In this document: positions 24,814 to 33,901 of the stretch, in pieces
Layout of the letters: each line of letters starts with the position of its first letter
How positions within the stretch are numbered: the first letter of the stretch is position 1
Assembly (NCBI RefSeq): GCF_031432215.1
Contig: NZ_JAVKGN010000001.1
Span: 1,665,421-1,729,420 of the forward strand
Length of the DNA: 64,000 nucleotides
DNA from: Halodesulfurarchaeum sp. HSR-GB
GTDB taxonomy: Archaea; Halobacteriota; Halobacteria; Halobacteriales; Halobacteriaceae
Direction of reading: 5' to 3'
The notes under the pieces: model-generated
The model's input: the letters and a program-made list of their open reading frames with translations, nothing else
The model's database searches: none
What the model was told of the DNA's origin: nothing
Position numbers and translations under genes: made by a program

Positions 24814-26293
24814 TGTCCCCGACAGGGGTTGGTCGTCCCTGTAGGATTCCCTGCACGTCGTCGAACGGGGACTCGATGACGACACCCTCGTCCTCGACGA
24901 TCGAGAACCGGTGAAACCGCCTGTCGAAACTTCCCAATCGCTTCTTCAACACGCCGATCGTCCGGTGCAACTCGCCCTGCAACTCGATGTAGGACAGAAA
25001 GAGAATGTTGTCCGCCAGATAGCTGGTGTTTTCGCTCGTCGGGTTGTGATTGCCGGTCAGCTGTTGGTTCTCGTCCGTAATGACCACGGACACCCCCTTG
25101 TTCTTCAGTTCGCGAGTGAGTGCGTGGAGCCGACGGACGAGCCGCTGTTTGTCCCCTTGCAGAGAGATCTTGAACCCGGACAACCCGTCGATCAACACCA
25201 TGTTGGCGTCCATCTCCGTGACGTCCTGCAGCACGATTCTGGTGAATTCCTCGGCGGACAGAACGAGTGGTTCGATTTCCTTGAGGCGGAACTCGTCCTG
25301 TTCGAGGTACTCCGACACCGGAATGCCGAGATTGTCCGCCCGATACCTGAATTGGTCGACTGACTCCTCGAAGAGATAGCCCAGCGCGTTGCCCTCACTT
25401 CTGAGCGCGCCTTCGAGCAACTGGGCGCCGATCGTGGATTTACCGATGCCTGTCGGCCCGCTAACGAACGTGATGGATCCCTGTTCCAACCCCCCGTCGA
25501 GCAACCCGTCCAGGCCGTCGTGGCCGGTGGAGTTCAGTTGCGGGTCGAAGGTCCGCTCGCTATGGTCCGGAATCAGTTGGGGGAACACTTCGATGCCGTG
25601 ATCCCGGATTTCCAGGCCGTGGGTCCCGTCACGCTGGCCGATTCCCCGGTGTTTCTGGATCCCGATTCGTCGTTCGCCCTCGTCCAGGTGAAGCGAGATG
25701 ATCCCGTCACTCAGTGATGCGATATCAGTTTGGACCGCCCCTCCCCGGTTCCGATCAGAGCGGATCGTCCGCGTGACGAGGATGGTAATGTCCCGGTCTT
25801 TCAAAAATCGAATGAACGACTGGAGGCGTTTCCTGTACTGATACTCGTCACGCTCCACGTACTGCAACTGCGTGATCGGATCGAGCAACACCCGCGAGGG
25901 ATCCGTTTCCTTGATGGCGTCGTGGATATCCTCGGTGAACCGCTCGGATTCGATCTCGCTCGTCTCGACCAGATCGTAAGCGATGTCATCCGCGAAAAAG
26001 TCCGTCCCGGGGCCGATGTCGAGAAACTCCGCCTCCCCGATCTCCAGGCCGACCTGACGCGAATTGGCGAGGATATCGCGTTGAGACTCCTCGCCGTGAA
26101 TGTAGACGACGGTCTCGTCGTTTTCGAGGCCTGCTTCGAGGAAATGTTGTCCGATCAGCGTTTTTCCCGAGCCGGATACCCCCTGAACAAGATAGACACG
26201 GCCGCGTTGATACCCACCTCGCAACAACTCGTCGAGTTCCGGGATGCCCGAGTGGATCAACTCGGCGCTGCTTTGGGTGTTGCTACCATTCAT
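24806..26293 (-). CDS. KaiC-like double-domain RecA ATPase, 495 aa
   Basis: Two tandem RecA/KaiC domains: Walker A GVSGSGKT at about residue 39 and GPTGIGKS at about 281. Each is followed by a catalytic-Glu motif (HGEES in the first; FEES in the second) and a Walker B (RVLLDPITQL; MVLIDGLSGF). Shorter than cyanobacterial KaiC but with the same two-domain plan. Archaeal members often act as switch ATPases attached to signalling. The eight-base overlap with the histidine kinase implies stoichiometric production and direct interaction. No KaiA or KaiB in the window. Confidence 0.9.
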   Translation of the reverse strand: MNGSNTQSSAELIHSGIPELDELLRGGYQRGRVYLVQGVSGSGKTLIGQHFLEAGLENDETVVYIHGEESQRDILANSRQVGLEIGEAEFLDIGPGTDFFADDIAYDLVETSEIESERFTEDIHDAIKETDPSRVLLDPITQLQYVERDEYQYRKRLQSFIRFLKDRDITILVTRTIRSDRNRGGAVQTDIASLSDGIISLHLDEGERRIGIQKHRGIGQRDGTHGLEIRDHGIEVFPQLIPDHSERTFDPQLNSTGHDGLDGLLDGGLEQGSITFVSGPTGIGKSTIGAQLLEGALRSEGNALGYLFEESVDQFRYRADNLGIPVSEYLEQDEFRLKEIEPLVLSAEEFTRIVLQDVTEMDANMVLIDGLSGFKISLQGDKQRLVRRLHALTRELKNKGVSVVITDENQQLTGNHNPTSENTSYLADNILFLSYIELQGELHRTIGVLKKRLGSFDRRFHRFSIVEDEGVVIESPFDDVQGILQGRPTPVGDNE

Positions 26294-26404
26294 TAGTCTG
26301 ATTGTCTCGTTTTAGGTCATCGACACTTGGCGACCTATACCTCGTTGTTTCAACTAGTTAGTGGTATTCCACGGCTTTAGGTGTTGCCTGATCTACCAAG
26401 TAGT

Positions 26405-26611
26405 TCTGTTATACTGACGGGCGGAATTAATCACCTGGGGGTTGAACCTTGCTGGCCGCTGGAAAACGTCGCTACGCGCGTGAACGTCTCGGTTGAAACC
26501 AACGAACCGCACTCCGACAAAGTCGACCCCGACCAGCGACGGCAACGACTCCGCCATCGAATGGAAAAGCGGCGTCGGCCGTTGCTCGATCAGCTCAAAA
26601 ACAACGCGTAA
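26405..26611 (+). pseudogene. Remnant of an integrase C-terminus
   Basis: The frame ending at 26611 reads ...VATRVNVSVETNEPHSDKVD and then RMEKRRRPLLDQLKN. It aligns with residues about 287-352 of the integrase at 20557 with roughly two-thirds identity and no upstream part. The active-site Tyr is replaced (EQHYDK has become EPHSDK) and the HxxR motif is gone, so it is inactive. It marks the right end of an older related insertion. Confidence 0.8.
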
Positions 26612-26646
26612 TCTTAAGCCGTTCGACAGTAACCACCCAGTAGGGA

Positions 26647-27501
26647 ATGGCGATCGAACTCAGCGAGGCCTTCGTCCGACTCGTCGGCCCCTCACCAGTG
26701 ATTCAGGCGCTCGCTGGCGGCCTCGTCATCGCCTTCATGAACCTGGTCGGGGCGTCACTCGTTCTCGTCTGGCGGAACCCATCCGAGAGAGCCCTCGACG
26801 GCATGTTGGGATTCGCGGCCGGCGTGATGCTCGCCGCGGCGTTCACCAGCCTCATCATCCCGGGAATCGAGCAGTATTCCGGTGGCAACCCGATTCCCAC
26901 ACTCATTGGGGTGGGTCTCGGTGCACTCTTCCTCGATCGGGCGGACAGACTGGTCCCCCACGCCCACTACCTGCTGACCGGACGACCGCGAGGGGACGCG
27001 GCGAAACAGGGCCAGACCCATCCCATCTCCGAGGACCGACTGTCTGGGTTGGTGCTTTTCATTTTGGCGATTACGTTGCACAACATGCCCGAAGGACTGG
27101 CGGTGGGAGTGGGATTCGGGGCCGCTGGAGGAGCGGTCGACCAACTCGGTGGCGCGCTGTCCTTGATGTTCGCGATCGGGCTGCAGAACATCCCCGAAGG
27201 GCTAGCCGTGTCGGTCGCGGCGATCAACGCCGGCCTGGATCGCCGACTCTATGCGGCGATTGCGGGAGTTCGTGCCGGAGCGGTCGAGATCCCGCTCGCG
27301 GTGCTTGGGGCACTCGCCGTCTCGACTGTAGAGCCCCTGCTCCCCTACGCCATGGGCTTTGCCGCAGGTGCCATGCTGTTCGTGATCTCCGATGAGATCA
27401 TTCCCGAGACCCACCGGAGCGGGTACGAACGCGTGGCGACCCTCGGACTGCTGGCCGGCGTCATCATCATGATCTATCTGGACATCGCGCTGGCAGGGTG
27501 A
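26647..27501 (+). CDS. ZIP-family metal transporter
   Basis: 284 aa with eight predicted transmembrane helices. The ZIP metal-binding helices are clear: LHNMPEGLAVG (about residues 147-157) and LQNIPEGLAVS (about 181-191). A variable loop with His residues lies between helices 3 and 4. It moves Zn2+ or another divalent metal into the cytoplasm, as in the ZupT/GufA branch. Stand-alone gene on the chromosomal side of the integrase remnant. Confidence 0.93.
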   Translation: MAIELSEAFVRLVGPSPVIQALAGGLVIAFMNLVGASLVLVWRNPSERALDGMLGFAAGVMLAAAFTSLIIPGIEQYSGGNPIPTLIGVGLGALFLDRADRLVPHAHYLLTGRPRGDAAKQGQTHPISEDRLSGLVLFILAITLHNMPEGLAVGVGFGAAGGAVDQLGGALSLMFAIGLQNIPEGLAVSVAAINAGLDRRLYAAIAGVRAGAVEIPLAVLGALAVSTVEPLLPYAMGFAAGAMLFVISDEIIPETHRSGYERVATLGLLAGVIIMIYLDIALAG

Positions 27502-27713
27502 GTCTGCGGGGAGCGGACACGCTCAGACCAAGGTGTGGAACGCGCAGAAGCGGGAATACCCCCACGTTTCGATGAATTCGACTGAAATCCCGTCGAACGC
27601 CACGTACTGGGATAGAACGGCGAAAATCGAGTTCCAAATCGGGAACAATCCGCTCGAAATCAGGTTCAGGGCTTTCCCCCCTTTTGTGTCCCAGTCGAAT
27701 ACGCTCAGTCGCG

Positions 27714-27968
27714 ATGATCGAAGCAGACCCACTCACGATCGTAACGGTCGCGACCGACGCGGGACAGACACTGCTGCAGGCCGGCCCACCGAGTGACCTC
27801 CCCGCACAGGTACCCGACTTCGTTGGTGAATTGCTGGACACGGTTCGAAACTCGACGGGCGAGGGTGGACTGGGCGAGACCATCAGCGAACTGACCCCTG
27901 GCGGAAGTGACGGTGCTGGCGCGGCGGGCCAGGGTGCTGGCGCTGGTGCCGAGAACGCATCGAAGTAA
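27714..27968 (+). CDS. Hypothetical 84-aa protein
   Basis: ATG 27714 (MIEADPLTIV). A short N-terminal hydrophobic stretch is followed by an acidic helix and a Gly/Ala-rich tail (GAGAAGQGAGAG). The 212-bp region before it has no supported gene but contains the inverted repeat GTTCC-aaatcg-GGAAC (27631-27646 region). Family not recognised. Confidence 0.5.
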   Translation: MIEADPLTIVTVATDAGQTLLQAGPPSDLPAQVPDFVGELLDTVRNSTGEGGLGETISELTPGGSDGAGAAGQGAGAGAENASK

Positions 27969-28135
27969 GCTACAAAAGCGGATCAGGCCGAACGAGCGGC
28001 AACACGTTCACGATCCCGAGTTTCGGAACGCCCCACCGGTCACGTATTTTGGGAATCTTGAAGGCCAACAGGAAAGAACGGGTCAGTCAGCAGCATGCAC
28101 ACGAAAGCGTCCAACCGAGACCGGATCCACTCCAT

Positions 28136-28315
28136 ATGAAAGACGCAAACCTCCTGGCTGACGTTCTGGTTCCGATCCTGTTTTTCCTGGGTGCCCTCGT
28201 CTTCACCGGCGGATGGCTGGAAACAGGCCAGATCACATTCGCCATCGTCGCGCTCCTGCTCGTGCTCGTGACGATATATGGCGTCTACCGGCTCGGAAAG
28301 CTGTACCTCAACTGA
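28136..28315 (+). CDS. Small two-helix membrane protein, 59 aa
   Basis: Begins MKDANLLADV. Two transmembrane helices (about residues 10-28 and 33-52), short charged ends. Convergent with guaB, whose stop lies 13 bases away. No family recognised. Confidence 0.65.
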   Translation: MKDANLLADVLVPILFFLGALVFTGGWLETGQITFAIVALLLVLVTIYGVYRLGKLYLN

Positions 28316-28327
28316 GATTGACCGAAC

Positions 28328-29830
28328 TCAGTCCCGCTGGGGCTTGTAGTTTGGCGCTTCGTCGGTAATCATCACGTCGTGGGGGTGGCTCTCCTGCTGG
28401 CCGGCCTGCGAGACCCGGACGAATCGAGCTTTCTCCTTCAGGTCGGTCACGCTGTGGGCCCCTGCATAACCCATTCCGGACTGGATTCCGCCGACGAGCT
28501 GGTGGAGTTCGTTCGCAAGCGGGCCCTTGTACGGGGTCGCGGCTTCGACCCCTTCGGGCACGTAGTCGTCCTCGTCCTCTGTCTCCTCTTTGAGATACCG
28601 TTCGCCACCGCCGGACTGCATCGCACCCACACTGCCCATGCCACGGTACTGCTTGTACTTCTTGCCCTTGATCGTAATCACCCGCCCCGGTGCTTCGTCG
28701 GTTCCAGCGAAGTACGATCCCAGCATCACTGCATCGGCCCCTGCTGCGAGTGCCTTGGCGGCGTCCCCGGAGTACCGAATACCGCCGTCGGCGATCACCG
28801 GCACGTCCTCCTCGGCGGCGACGTCTGCTACCTCGGCGACGGCAGTGACCTGGGGCATCCCCGCCCCGCTGACGACCCGCGTGGTGCAGATGCTCCCCGG
28901 GCCGATCCCGACCTTCAGGCCATCAGCGAAGTCCACGATGTCACGGGCCGCCTCTTCGGTTCCGATGTTGCCCACGATGACATCAGCGTCGACCATGTCC
29001 TTGATCTCGCGCGCGCTGTCGACAACGTTGAGGTTGTGCGCGTGAGCGGTGTCGATGAAGATGGCGTCGGCTCCGGCCTCGTCCACGGCCACGGCTCGAT
29101 CCTGTTCGAACGGACCGACGGCCACACCGACCCGGAGCCGGCCGTCGTCGTCACGAACAGCCTGTTCGTGTTCGCGCCGGGCGAGGATGCCCTGCATCGT
29201 GACCAGGCCGACCAAGCGGTCGTCCTCGTCCACGATGGGGACCCGCTCGATCTTGTGCTCGTACATGAGCTCCAGCGCTTCCCGCGGAGTGACGTCAGCG
29301 CCGGCCGTAATGACCTCGTCGGTCATGGCCTCACGAACTGCGTCGTAGTCCCCGACTTCCAGATACGGACGGATGTCCGTCCCGGAGATGATTCCCAGAA
29401 CCGAATCGTCCTCGTCGACGACCGGAGCGCCGCTCACGCCTTCGGCACTCATCATCGCATCGACCTCGCTGACCGTCTGGTCGGGAGCTGCGGTGACGAC
29501 GTTCTCGCGGCGGATGATGGTCTCGTCCGCTCGTTTGACTTGTTCGACCTCCGCGACGGCCTGTTCCGTGCTCATGTTCTGGTGGAGCACGCCGAGACCT
29601 CCCTCTCGAGCCATCCCGATCGCCATTTCGGCCTCGGTGACGGTGTCCATCGCCGCCGAGAGGATGGGAATCTGGAGTTCGATGTTCTTCGAAACCCTGG
29701 TGCTCACGTCTGCCTCGTCGGGCTCGACGCGGCTCTCGGCCGGTCGGAGCAGTACGTCGTCGAACGTGAGTGCCTCCGGGACCTGCAGCTTCTCGGTGAA
29801 CGTCCCTGCCGGGGGAGAATCCTTCGCCAT
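28328..29830 (-). CDS. guaB: IMP dehydrogenase
   Basis: 500 aa, full length, start ATG 29830 ([10 protein letters not shown]). Converts IMP to XMP with NAD+, the first committed step of GMP synthesis. The TIM-barrel begins [10 protein letters not shown]; a CBS-domain pair lies at about residues 110-225; the catalytic loop GPGSICTTR carries the nucleophilic Cys; the IMP phosphate site ([10 protein letters not shown]), the flap with MGSVGAM and an RY motif are present. Nothing missing. Single gene with its own upstream region. Confidence 0.97.
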   Translation of the reverse strand: MAKDSPPAGTFTEKLQVPEALTFDDVLLRPAESRVEPDEADVSTRVSKNIELQIPILSAAMDTVTEAEMAIGMAREGGLGVLHQNMSTEQAVAEVEQVKRADETIIRRENVVTAAPDQTVSEVDAMMSAEGVSGAPVVDEDDSVLGIISGTDIRPYLEVGDYDAVREAMTDEVITAGADVTPREALELMYEHKIERVPIVDEDDRLVGLVTMQGILARREHEQAVRDDDGRLRVGVAVGPFEQDRAVAVDEAGADAIFIDTAHAHNLNVVDSAREIKDMVDADVIVGNIGTEEAARDIVDFADGLKVGIGPGSICTTRVVSGAGMPQVTAVAEVADVAAEEDVPVIADGGIRYSGDAAKALAAGADAVMLGSYFAGTDEAPGRVITIKGKKYKQYRGMGSVGAMQSGGGERYLKEETEDEDDYVPEGVEAATPYKGPLANELHQLVGGIQSGMGYAGAHSVTDLKEKARFVRVSQAGQQESHPHDVMITDEAPNYKPQRD

Positions 29831-29948
29831 GTAGTACGCAGCAACTGCTGGGCCAAAAGGGTTGCGAGAACCGGAAACCGAATGCCGCACGTTCCATGTG
29901 GCCGCCTCTCACGCTATATTTATGAGGGAACCCGACCGACATACGTGT

Positions 29949-30134
29949 ATGGACCCCGTCAGTTCCATTGCCGAATGTATCGCCGGCGAACAGCCTCTCG
30001 CCACCGGCGACAACACATTTTTCGGCAAACAGAATGTGAACGCGGGGAATTCGGTCTGGCTCATGCGGGCCGACGGTCGCAGGCATCACCGCATACATCG
30101 CCAGCACCCACATGGTTATGGGCACCCAGCCTAG
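29949..30134 (+). CDS. Possible 61-aa protein with His/Arg-rich tail
   Basis: ATG 29949 (MDPVSSIAEC) lies about 30 bp downstream of a good TATA box (CTATATTTATG, about 29911-29921), so a leaderless transcript is likely. The C-terminus is Arg/His-rich (RADGRRHHRIHRQHPHGYGH), unusual for haloarchaea. The stop falls just before the next gene, suggesting this may be a leader gene or transcribed leader for it. Confidence 0.4.
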   Translation: MDPVSSIAECIAGEQPLATGDNTFFGKQNVNAGNSVWLMRADGRRHHRIHRQHPHGYGHPA

Positions 30135-30137
30135 TCG

Positions 30138-31013
30138 ATGAGTAGCTCACGCCACCCGATCGCGCTTCGCCTCGAGCAGCAGGTGGGCGGTGCCACCAAG
30201 CTCCTGGCGACGGTCATGCTCCTCCCGCTCATCGACGGGATATTTCCGGCGCTAGTCCTCGCAGACGCGCTCTCGAGTACGGTTGGCATCCTCCAGGTTG
30301 GACTGCTGGTCTTCGGTGGGAGTGCCACCGTGGCCGTCGTCCTCGTCGAGATGGAGGCCGACCCGGTCCAGCAGTCAAAGGAGGTCCTCATGGTCGGGAT
30401 CCCGTTGATCCTGATTGCGGGGCTGGAAGCCGCGATGGCCCCGACGATCGCGAGTGTCATCGACGTGGTCATCTTCGAGCGCTTTGCGGCCATCGTCATC
30501 GTGGCAATCGCCGCGAAGACCGCCAGTTCGACCATCGGGGAATATCTGCCGCGCGCGAGTGTGATCATCGGCCTGGGTGCCATCGCCAGCCTCAACCCCG
30601 GAGCCTTCTCCGTCGCGGTCACGACGGATCTCGAACTCGTGGCCCGGGCGATGGCCGCCGGTGGCACGGGCGTCGGCTTCGCCCTGCTCCTGGTCCTGCT
30701 TCGCCCGCGGATCGAGCACATGGTCGATATCGACCGCTTCCGCTTCGGCAGCGCGGTCGCACTGGGGACACTCGCGCTCTCGATCATCGGGCTCGTGCCC
30801 ACCGAAGCCCCGCTGCCGGTGTTCGCCATGGCCGCGCTCCTGGCGATCGACCCGACGGACGAGTCCGAGGAGTCCGCAACCGAGACGCTCACGCCCCGGA
30901 CCCCGACCTCGACCGACGGCGGATCGGACGGTGTCACGACCACCGACGAGGAGACCAAGGATCAGTACGGCTACCCGGGGGAGGGCGAGGAAGATCGGGC
31001 CCCCTGGGTTTGA
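30138..31013 (+). CDS. Polytopic membrane protein (DUF5794-like), 291 aa
   Basis: Begins MSSSRHPIAL. About seven hydrophobic helices in residues 20-240, then an acidic, Thr/Asp-rich cytosolic tail ending near GYPGEGEEDRAPWV. I recognise the pattern as a haloarchaea-specific family of unknown function (probably DUF5794). It immediately precedes tRNA-Trp. Confidence 0.75.
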   Translation: MSSSRHPIALRLEQQVGGATKLLATVMLLPLIDGIFPALVLADALSSTVGILQVGLLVFGGSATVAVVLVEMEADPVQQSKEVLMVGIPLILIAGLEAAMAPTIASVIDVVIFERFAAIVIVAIAAKTASSTIGEYLPRASVIIGLGAIASLNPGAFSVAVTTDLELVARAMAAGGTGVGFALLLVLLRPRIEHMVDIDRFRFGSAVALGTLALSIIGLVPTEAPLPVFAMAALLAIDPTDESEESATETLTPRTPTSTDGGSDGVTTTDEETKDQYGYPGEGEEDRAPWV

Positions 31014-31059
31014 CTCGAATCGTAACGCCCTTTAGCCGTACCCGACAATCAGGGGGTAC

Positions 31060-31232
31060 GGGGCTGTGGCCAAGCCAGGAATGGCGACTGACTCCAGAGG
31101 TTTGCCGACGACGACACTCCAGACTGGTATACCGAGCGTTCGACTGGCCCTCGTTCGCGATGACGACCCTCTGGAGTGCCGAGGCGTACCGGGGATATCA
31201 GTCGATCGGGGGTTCAAATCCCTCCGGCCCCA
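31060..31232 (+). tRNA. tRNA-Trp (CCA) with intron
   Basis: Acceptor GGGGCTG (31060-31066) pairs with CGGCCCC (31225-31231), discriminator A at 31232. D-stem GCCA/TGGC, anticodon stem ACTGA/TCAGT with anticodon CCA at 31094-31096, T-arm GGGGG-TTCAAAT-CCCTC. The intron interrupts the anticodon loop after position 37, about 31098-31196 (99 nt, ends uncertain by a few bases). The mature length is 74 nt without the terminal CCA. Haloarchaeal tRNA-Trp introns are known to act as C/D-box guide RNAs for methylation of the same tRNA; the GATGA element near 31159 fits a C-type box. Confidence 0.97.
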
Positions 31233-31459
31233 TAACCCTTCTTCGTACACACTAAATCGCCACATTGCGTAGTGGCGGCTTCATGGGTAGGACGAAAATG
31301 GGGGAGGGATTTTTTGAAGATTTCCCGAAGGATTTGATTCCTAAATGATTCCAAGTTGAGCATGAGTTTGACAATGGTCGGCTTGTAGTATCCGGGAAGG
31401 CTAAAAGAGGTGTGTGACCGTGCCAGGGATTTTTCAGGAACTGGCGACTAGCATTCAAT

Positions 31460-31831
31460 GTGACCCGCAGATACCAATACGTCGTCCTGAGTGTTTTTGT
31501 GGGGTTGCTTGTCGTCACTGCTGGCTGTTCGGGGCCCCTTAGTGACACTGACACGAGTCGGGAGCTGAAACTCGTCAACCAGGATAATACGGATCACGCG
31601 GTCGTCGTGGAGATCTCTGATGAGACTGGACTCGTCTACTCTGACGGACGAACTATTGAGGCAGAATCCGATCTCAATCTGGCACAGTTTAACCAAACTG
31701 GCGAATTTGATGTGAAAGTGACTGTCGACGGCAATTCCACCACCATAACCCACACCTTCCAGTCAACAGACGATGCGATCCACGTGACAAATATCGGGAT
31801 TTCTAATGCCGGAACGGTCCGGATAGAGTAA
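31460..31831 (+). CDS. Small lipoprotein, 123 aa
   Basis: GTG start at 31460 (MTRRYQYVVLSV) and a lipobox VTAGC at residues 19-23 give a membrane-anchored lipoprotein. The mature part is a single beta-sandwich with Thr/Asp-rich strands, resembling small archaeal surface lipoproteins. Not linked to an operon; substrate unknown. Confidence 0.7.
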   Translation: MTRRYQYVVLSVFVGLLVVTAGCSGPLSDTDTSRELKLVNQDNTDHAVVVEISDETGLVYSDGRTIEAESDLNLAQFNQTGEFDVKVTVDGNSTTITHTFQSTDDAIHVTNIGISNAGTVRIE

Positions 31832-32024
31832 CTTGTCAGAGACAAACACATGAGAGGCCTTCACGAATGGCGATGCGTATTCGCGACGAGTCACCCGGAC
31901 GTTCCCCTTCACTCCGGGCGTCGTGATGCGTCTACAGCACGGCTCGGGACACATTAATTCCGGTGACACAGTCCGCCCCGACCTGCCACCTCTGACGACG
32001 CCAGGTCCAAAGATCCGGGCAGAC

Positions 32025-32234
32025 TCAAACGAGGAATACGGGAACCAGCACGGCCATGAAGGCAATATTGAACTGTGCGAGCAGTATCACCAAGATTGCG
32101 CCGGGGATTCCCAAAACCGCACACACCAGAAGTGTAACCAGGGATATTTGGACGCCCAGGCCGATGGCGTTCGCGAGTAACAGGAGGATGAGGCCGACGA
32201 CCGCGTTGACGGCGAGGGGGCGGAGGAATCCCAT
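32025..32234 (-). CDS. BofA-like membrane protein, 69 aa
   Basis: ATG 32234 (MGFLRPLAVN). Residues 9-60 carry the pattern VNAVVGLILLLLAN and LVTLLVCAVLGIPGAILVIL, characteristic of archaeal proteins related to the pro-sigmaK processing inhibitor BofA. Two to three membrane helices. The TATA-like TTAGTTAAG about 26 bp upstream suggests a leaderless transcript. Archaeal function unknown. Confidence 0.75.
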   Translation of the reverse strand: MGFLRPLAVNAVVGLILLLLANAIGLGVQISLVTLLVCAVLGIPGAILVILLAQFNIAFMAVLVPVFLV

Positions 32235-32385
32235 GACCGACCGTTCAATCGCCGGCCCCTTAGTTAAGGCTGGTATTACCTGCCGCGCTAGTCTCCAGTC
32301 GAGCGACATCACAGGTGAGCCCTACGCTCACGAAGCCATCCGATTCTATCGAACGAATCGATCCCACCTGGCAGAACAGGCGTCA

Positions 32386-33222
32386 CTATGTCTCCCCCAC
32401 GTCAGGAACGTCAACCACGACCGTCGGCTGGCTCCACGAACCCGCACAATCTGCCCCCCGCTCGATCGCGTATGTCCTCTCGGTCGAGTTGCCCGGCACC
32501 GGCGCTCGCACGACGATCTGGTAAGTCTGTGATTCACCCCCAGCGATCCGATCCGGGCGCTCGTAACTTCGTGGGCGATAATCCACGTGAACGTCTCCAT
32601 CCCCAACGTCGACGCCAGCCAGACAGGCACTCGGCTGTGGCAGGGTCAGCGGCCTGGTGAAGGGGCCCGGGTTTGTCACGGTGATCGTCCCCATCACAGC
32701 CTCCCCGGGCGCAGTCGCTCGGTCAGCGGTCCGCTCGGCCGGTGCGGTCACCGTCACCGACTCCTCGAATTCGACGTCACTCGTCAGGTTTACAGTCCCG
32801 ACATCGGCCCCAACCAGCAAAATCCCGACACCGACAAGTGCGATCATCAGAACGACGCCCGTCCGCCCGGGGACATCTGGTCGATGTTGCCGAAGACCAT
32901 AGCCGAGAGCGACGAACAACACGGCCGATACCGCGAGGACGAAGAAGGTGTGTGTCGGACCCAACGCGTATCGCGTGACCACGTACCCGAGAAAGACCAC
33001 GTAAGCAGCCCCGGAAAGGACCATCGAGAGCCAGTCGAGGTCCGCGCGATTCACGGTGAGCCCGCCGAGGAGGGCCACAAGAAAGGCCAGGAGCAAAAGC
33101 GCGGCCTTCACCGTGATCGAGAGGGAGAAAACCACGTCCCGGACGAAGTAAGCCAGCGCAGCGAACGCAAAACCGACCCCGAGCACGTAGAGCAACACGC
33201 CGCCGTCGATCTCGAGGTCCAT
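32386..33222 (-). CDS. Membrane protein with extracellular beta domain, 278 aa
   Basis: ATG 33222 (MDLEIDGGVL). Five hydrophobic helices in residues 8-150 are followed by a C-terminal extracellular beta-sandwich (about 160-275) with two Cys (SACLAG and GADCAGSW) that may form a disulfide. No catalytic motif. Common haloarchaeal architecture of unknown role. Confidence 0.75.
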   Translation of the reverse strand: MDLEIDGGVLLYVLGVGFAFAALAYFVRDVVFSLSITVKAALLLLAFLVALLGGLTVNRADLDWLSMVLSGAAYVVFLGYVVTRYALGPTHTFFVLAVSAVLFVALGYGLRQHRPDVPGRTGVVLMIALVGVGILLVGADVGTVNLTSDVEFEESVTVTAPAERTADRATAPGEAVMGTITVTNPGPFTRPLTLPQPSACLAGVDVGDGDVHVDYRPRSYERPDRIAGGESQTYQIVVRAPVPGNSTERTYAIERGADCAGSWSQPTVVVDVPDVGET

Positions 33223-33666
33223 ACGTCGGCTTGGGACCACCGGACAATCAGTTTTCTGTCCAGGAATTGGAAGTGAGTACAGGAAATCCCGACGCCCCTC
33301 GACTGGTCAGGTGCAACGGGACCAGCAAGGTGATTCGGGTGGGTGGTGGCGGTAGTGTGGGCGGCGGGCCGGATTCCCCCCCTCTCCCCCTCTACCCTGA
33401 AGGCTCCCCCTTGGTGGGCGGCCTGACCCACCCCCGGGCGGCCTCCAGGGGCACACGTTACTGAACGCGGCGTGCATATGAATGGTGCCGACAGTCAATT
33501 CGAATTAAATTCGAGTAATTGCGGATTAACTCGGATTAATCGAGTGCTTCGAGCAGACACGCGGATTATGCGGCACTTTACCACACAATTCGAAGCATTG
33601 GCTCCCCCTCGTGGTACCGTGACCCTCGGAAGGGTTATCCGAGTGTCGGGCCTGTGTTAATTTGCA
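33223..33666. other. Intergenic region upstream of cspA
   Basis: No gene supported. Contains a pyrimidine tract (about 33374-33398) with C-rich runs and an AT-rich block at 33501-33545 in which AATTAAATTCGAG, ATTAACTCGG and ATTAATCGAG recur in tandem at about 17-bp spacing, candidate regulator sites for the cold-shock gene. The ATG of cspA is preceded by TTAATTTGCA. Confidence 0.45.
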
Positions 33667-33861
33667 ATGGCAAACGGCACGGTTGATTTCTTCAACGACA
33701 CGGGCGGTTACGGATTCATCGAGACTGAGGACGCGGACGAAGACGTTTTCTTCCACATGGAGGACGTCGGTGGCCCGGACCTCGAGGAAGGACAGGACGT
33801 CGACTTCGACATCGAGCAGGCTCCCAAGGGCCCGCGCGCCACGAACGTCGTTCGGAACTAA
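33667..33861 (+). CDS. cspA: Cold-shock domain protein
   Basis: 64 aa, a complete OB-fold cold-shock domain with the RNA-binding motifs GGYGFIE (RNP1, residues 13-19) and VFFHMEDV (RNP2, 27-34). It binds single-stranded RNA/DNA and acts as an RNA chaperone. Very acidic, as in halophiles. Single gene, leaderless or short leader. Confidence 0.95.
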   Translation: MANGTVDFFNDTGGYGFIETEDADEDVFFHMEDVGGPDLEEGQDVDFDIEQAPKGPRATNVVRN

Positions 33862-33901
33862 GCGATTCGTCCGATTTGGACGAACTACGTTTTCACACCA
33901 C

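Noticed and set aside
27523-27732. 69-aa minus-strand frame rich in Phe, Trp and Ser
   Set aside because: No start context, composition unlike haloarchaeal proteins, and it overlaps the upstream region of a better-supported gene.
28379-30145. 588-aa plus-strand open frame
   Set aside because: Antisense shadow of guaB, which is complete and conserved.
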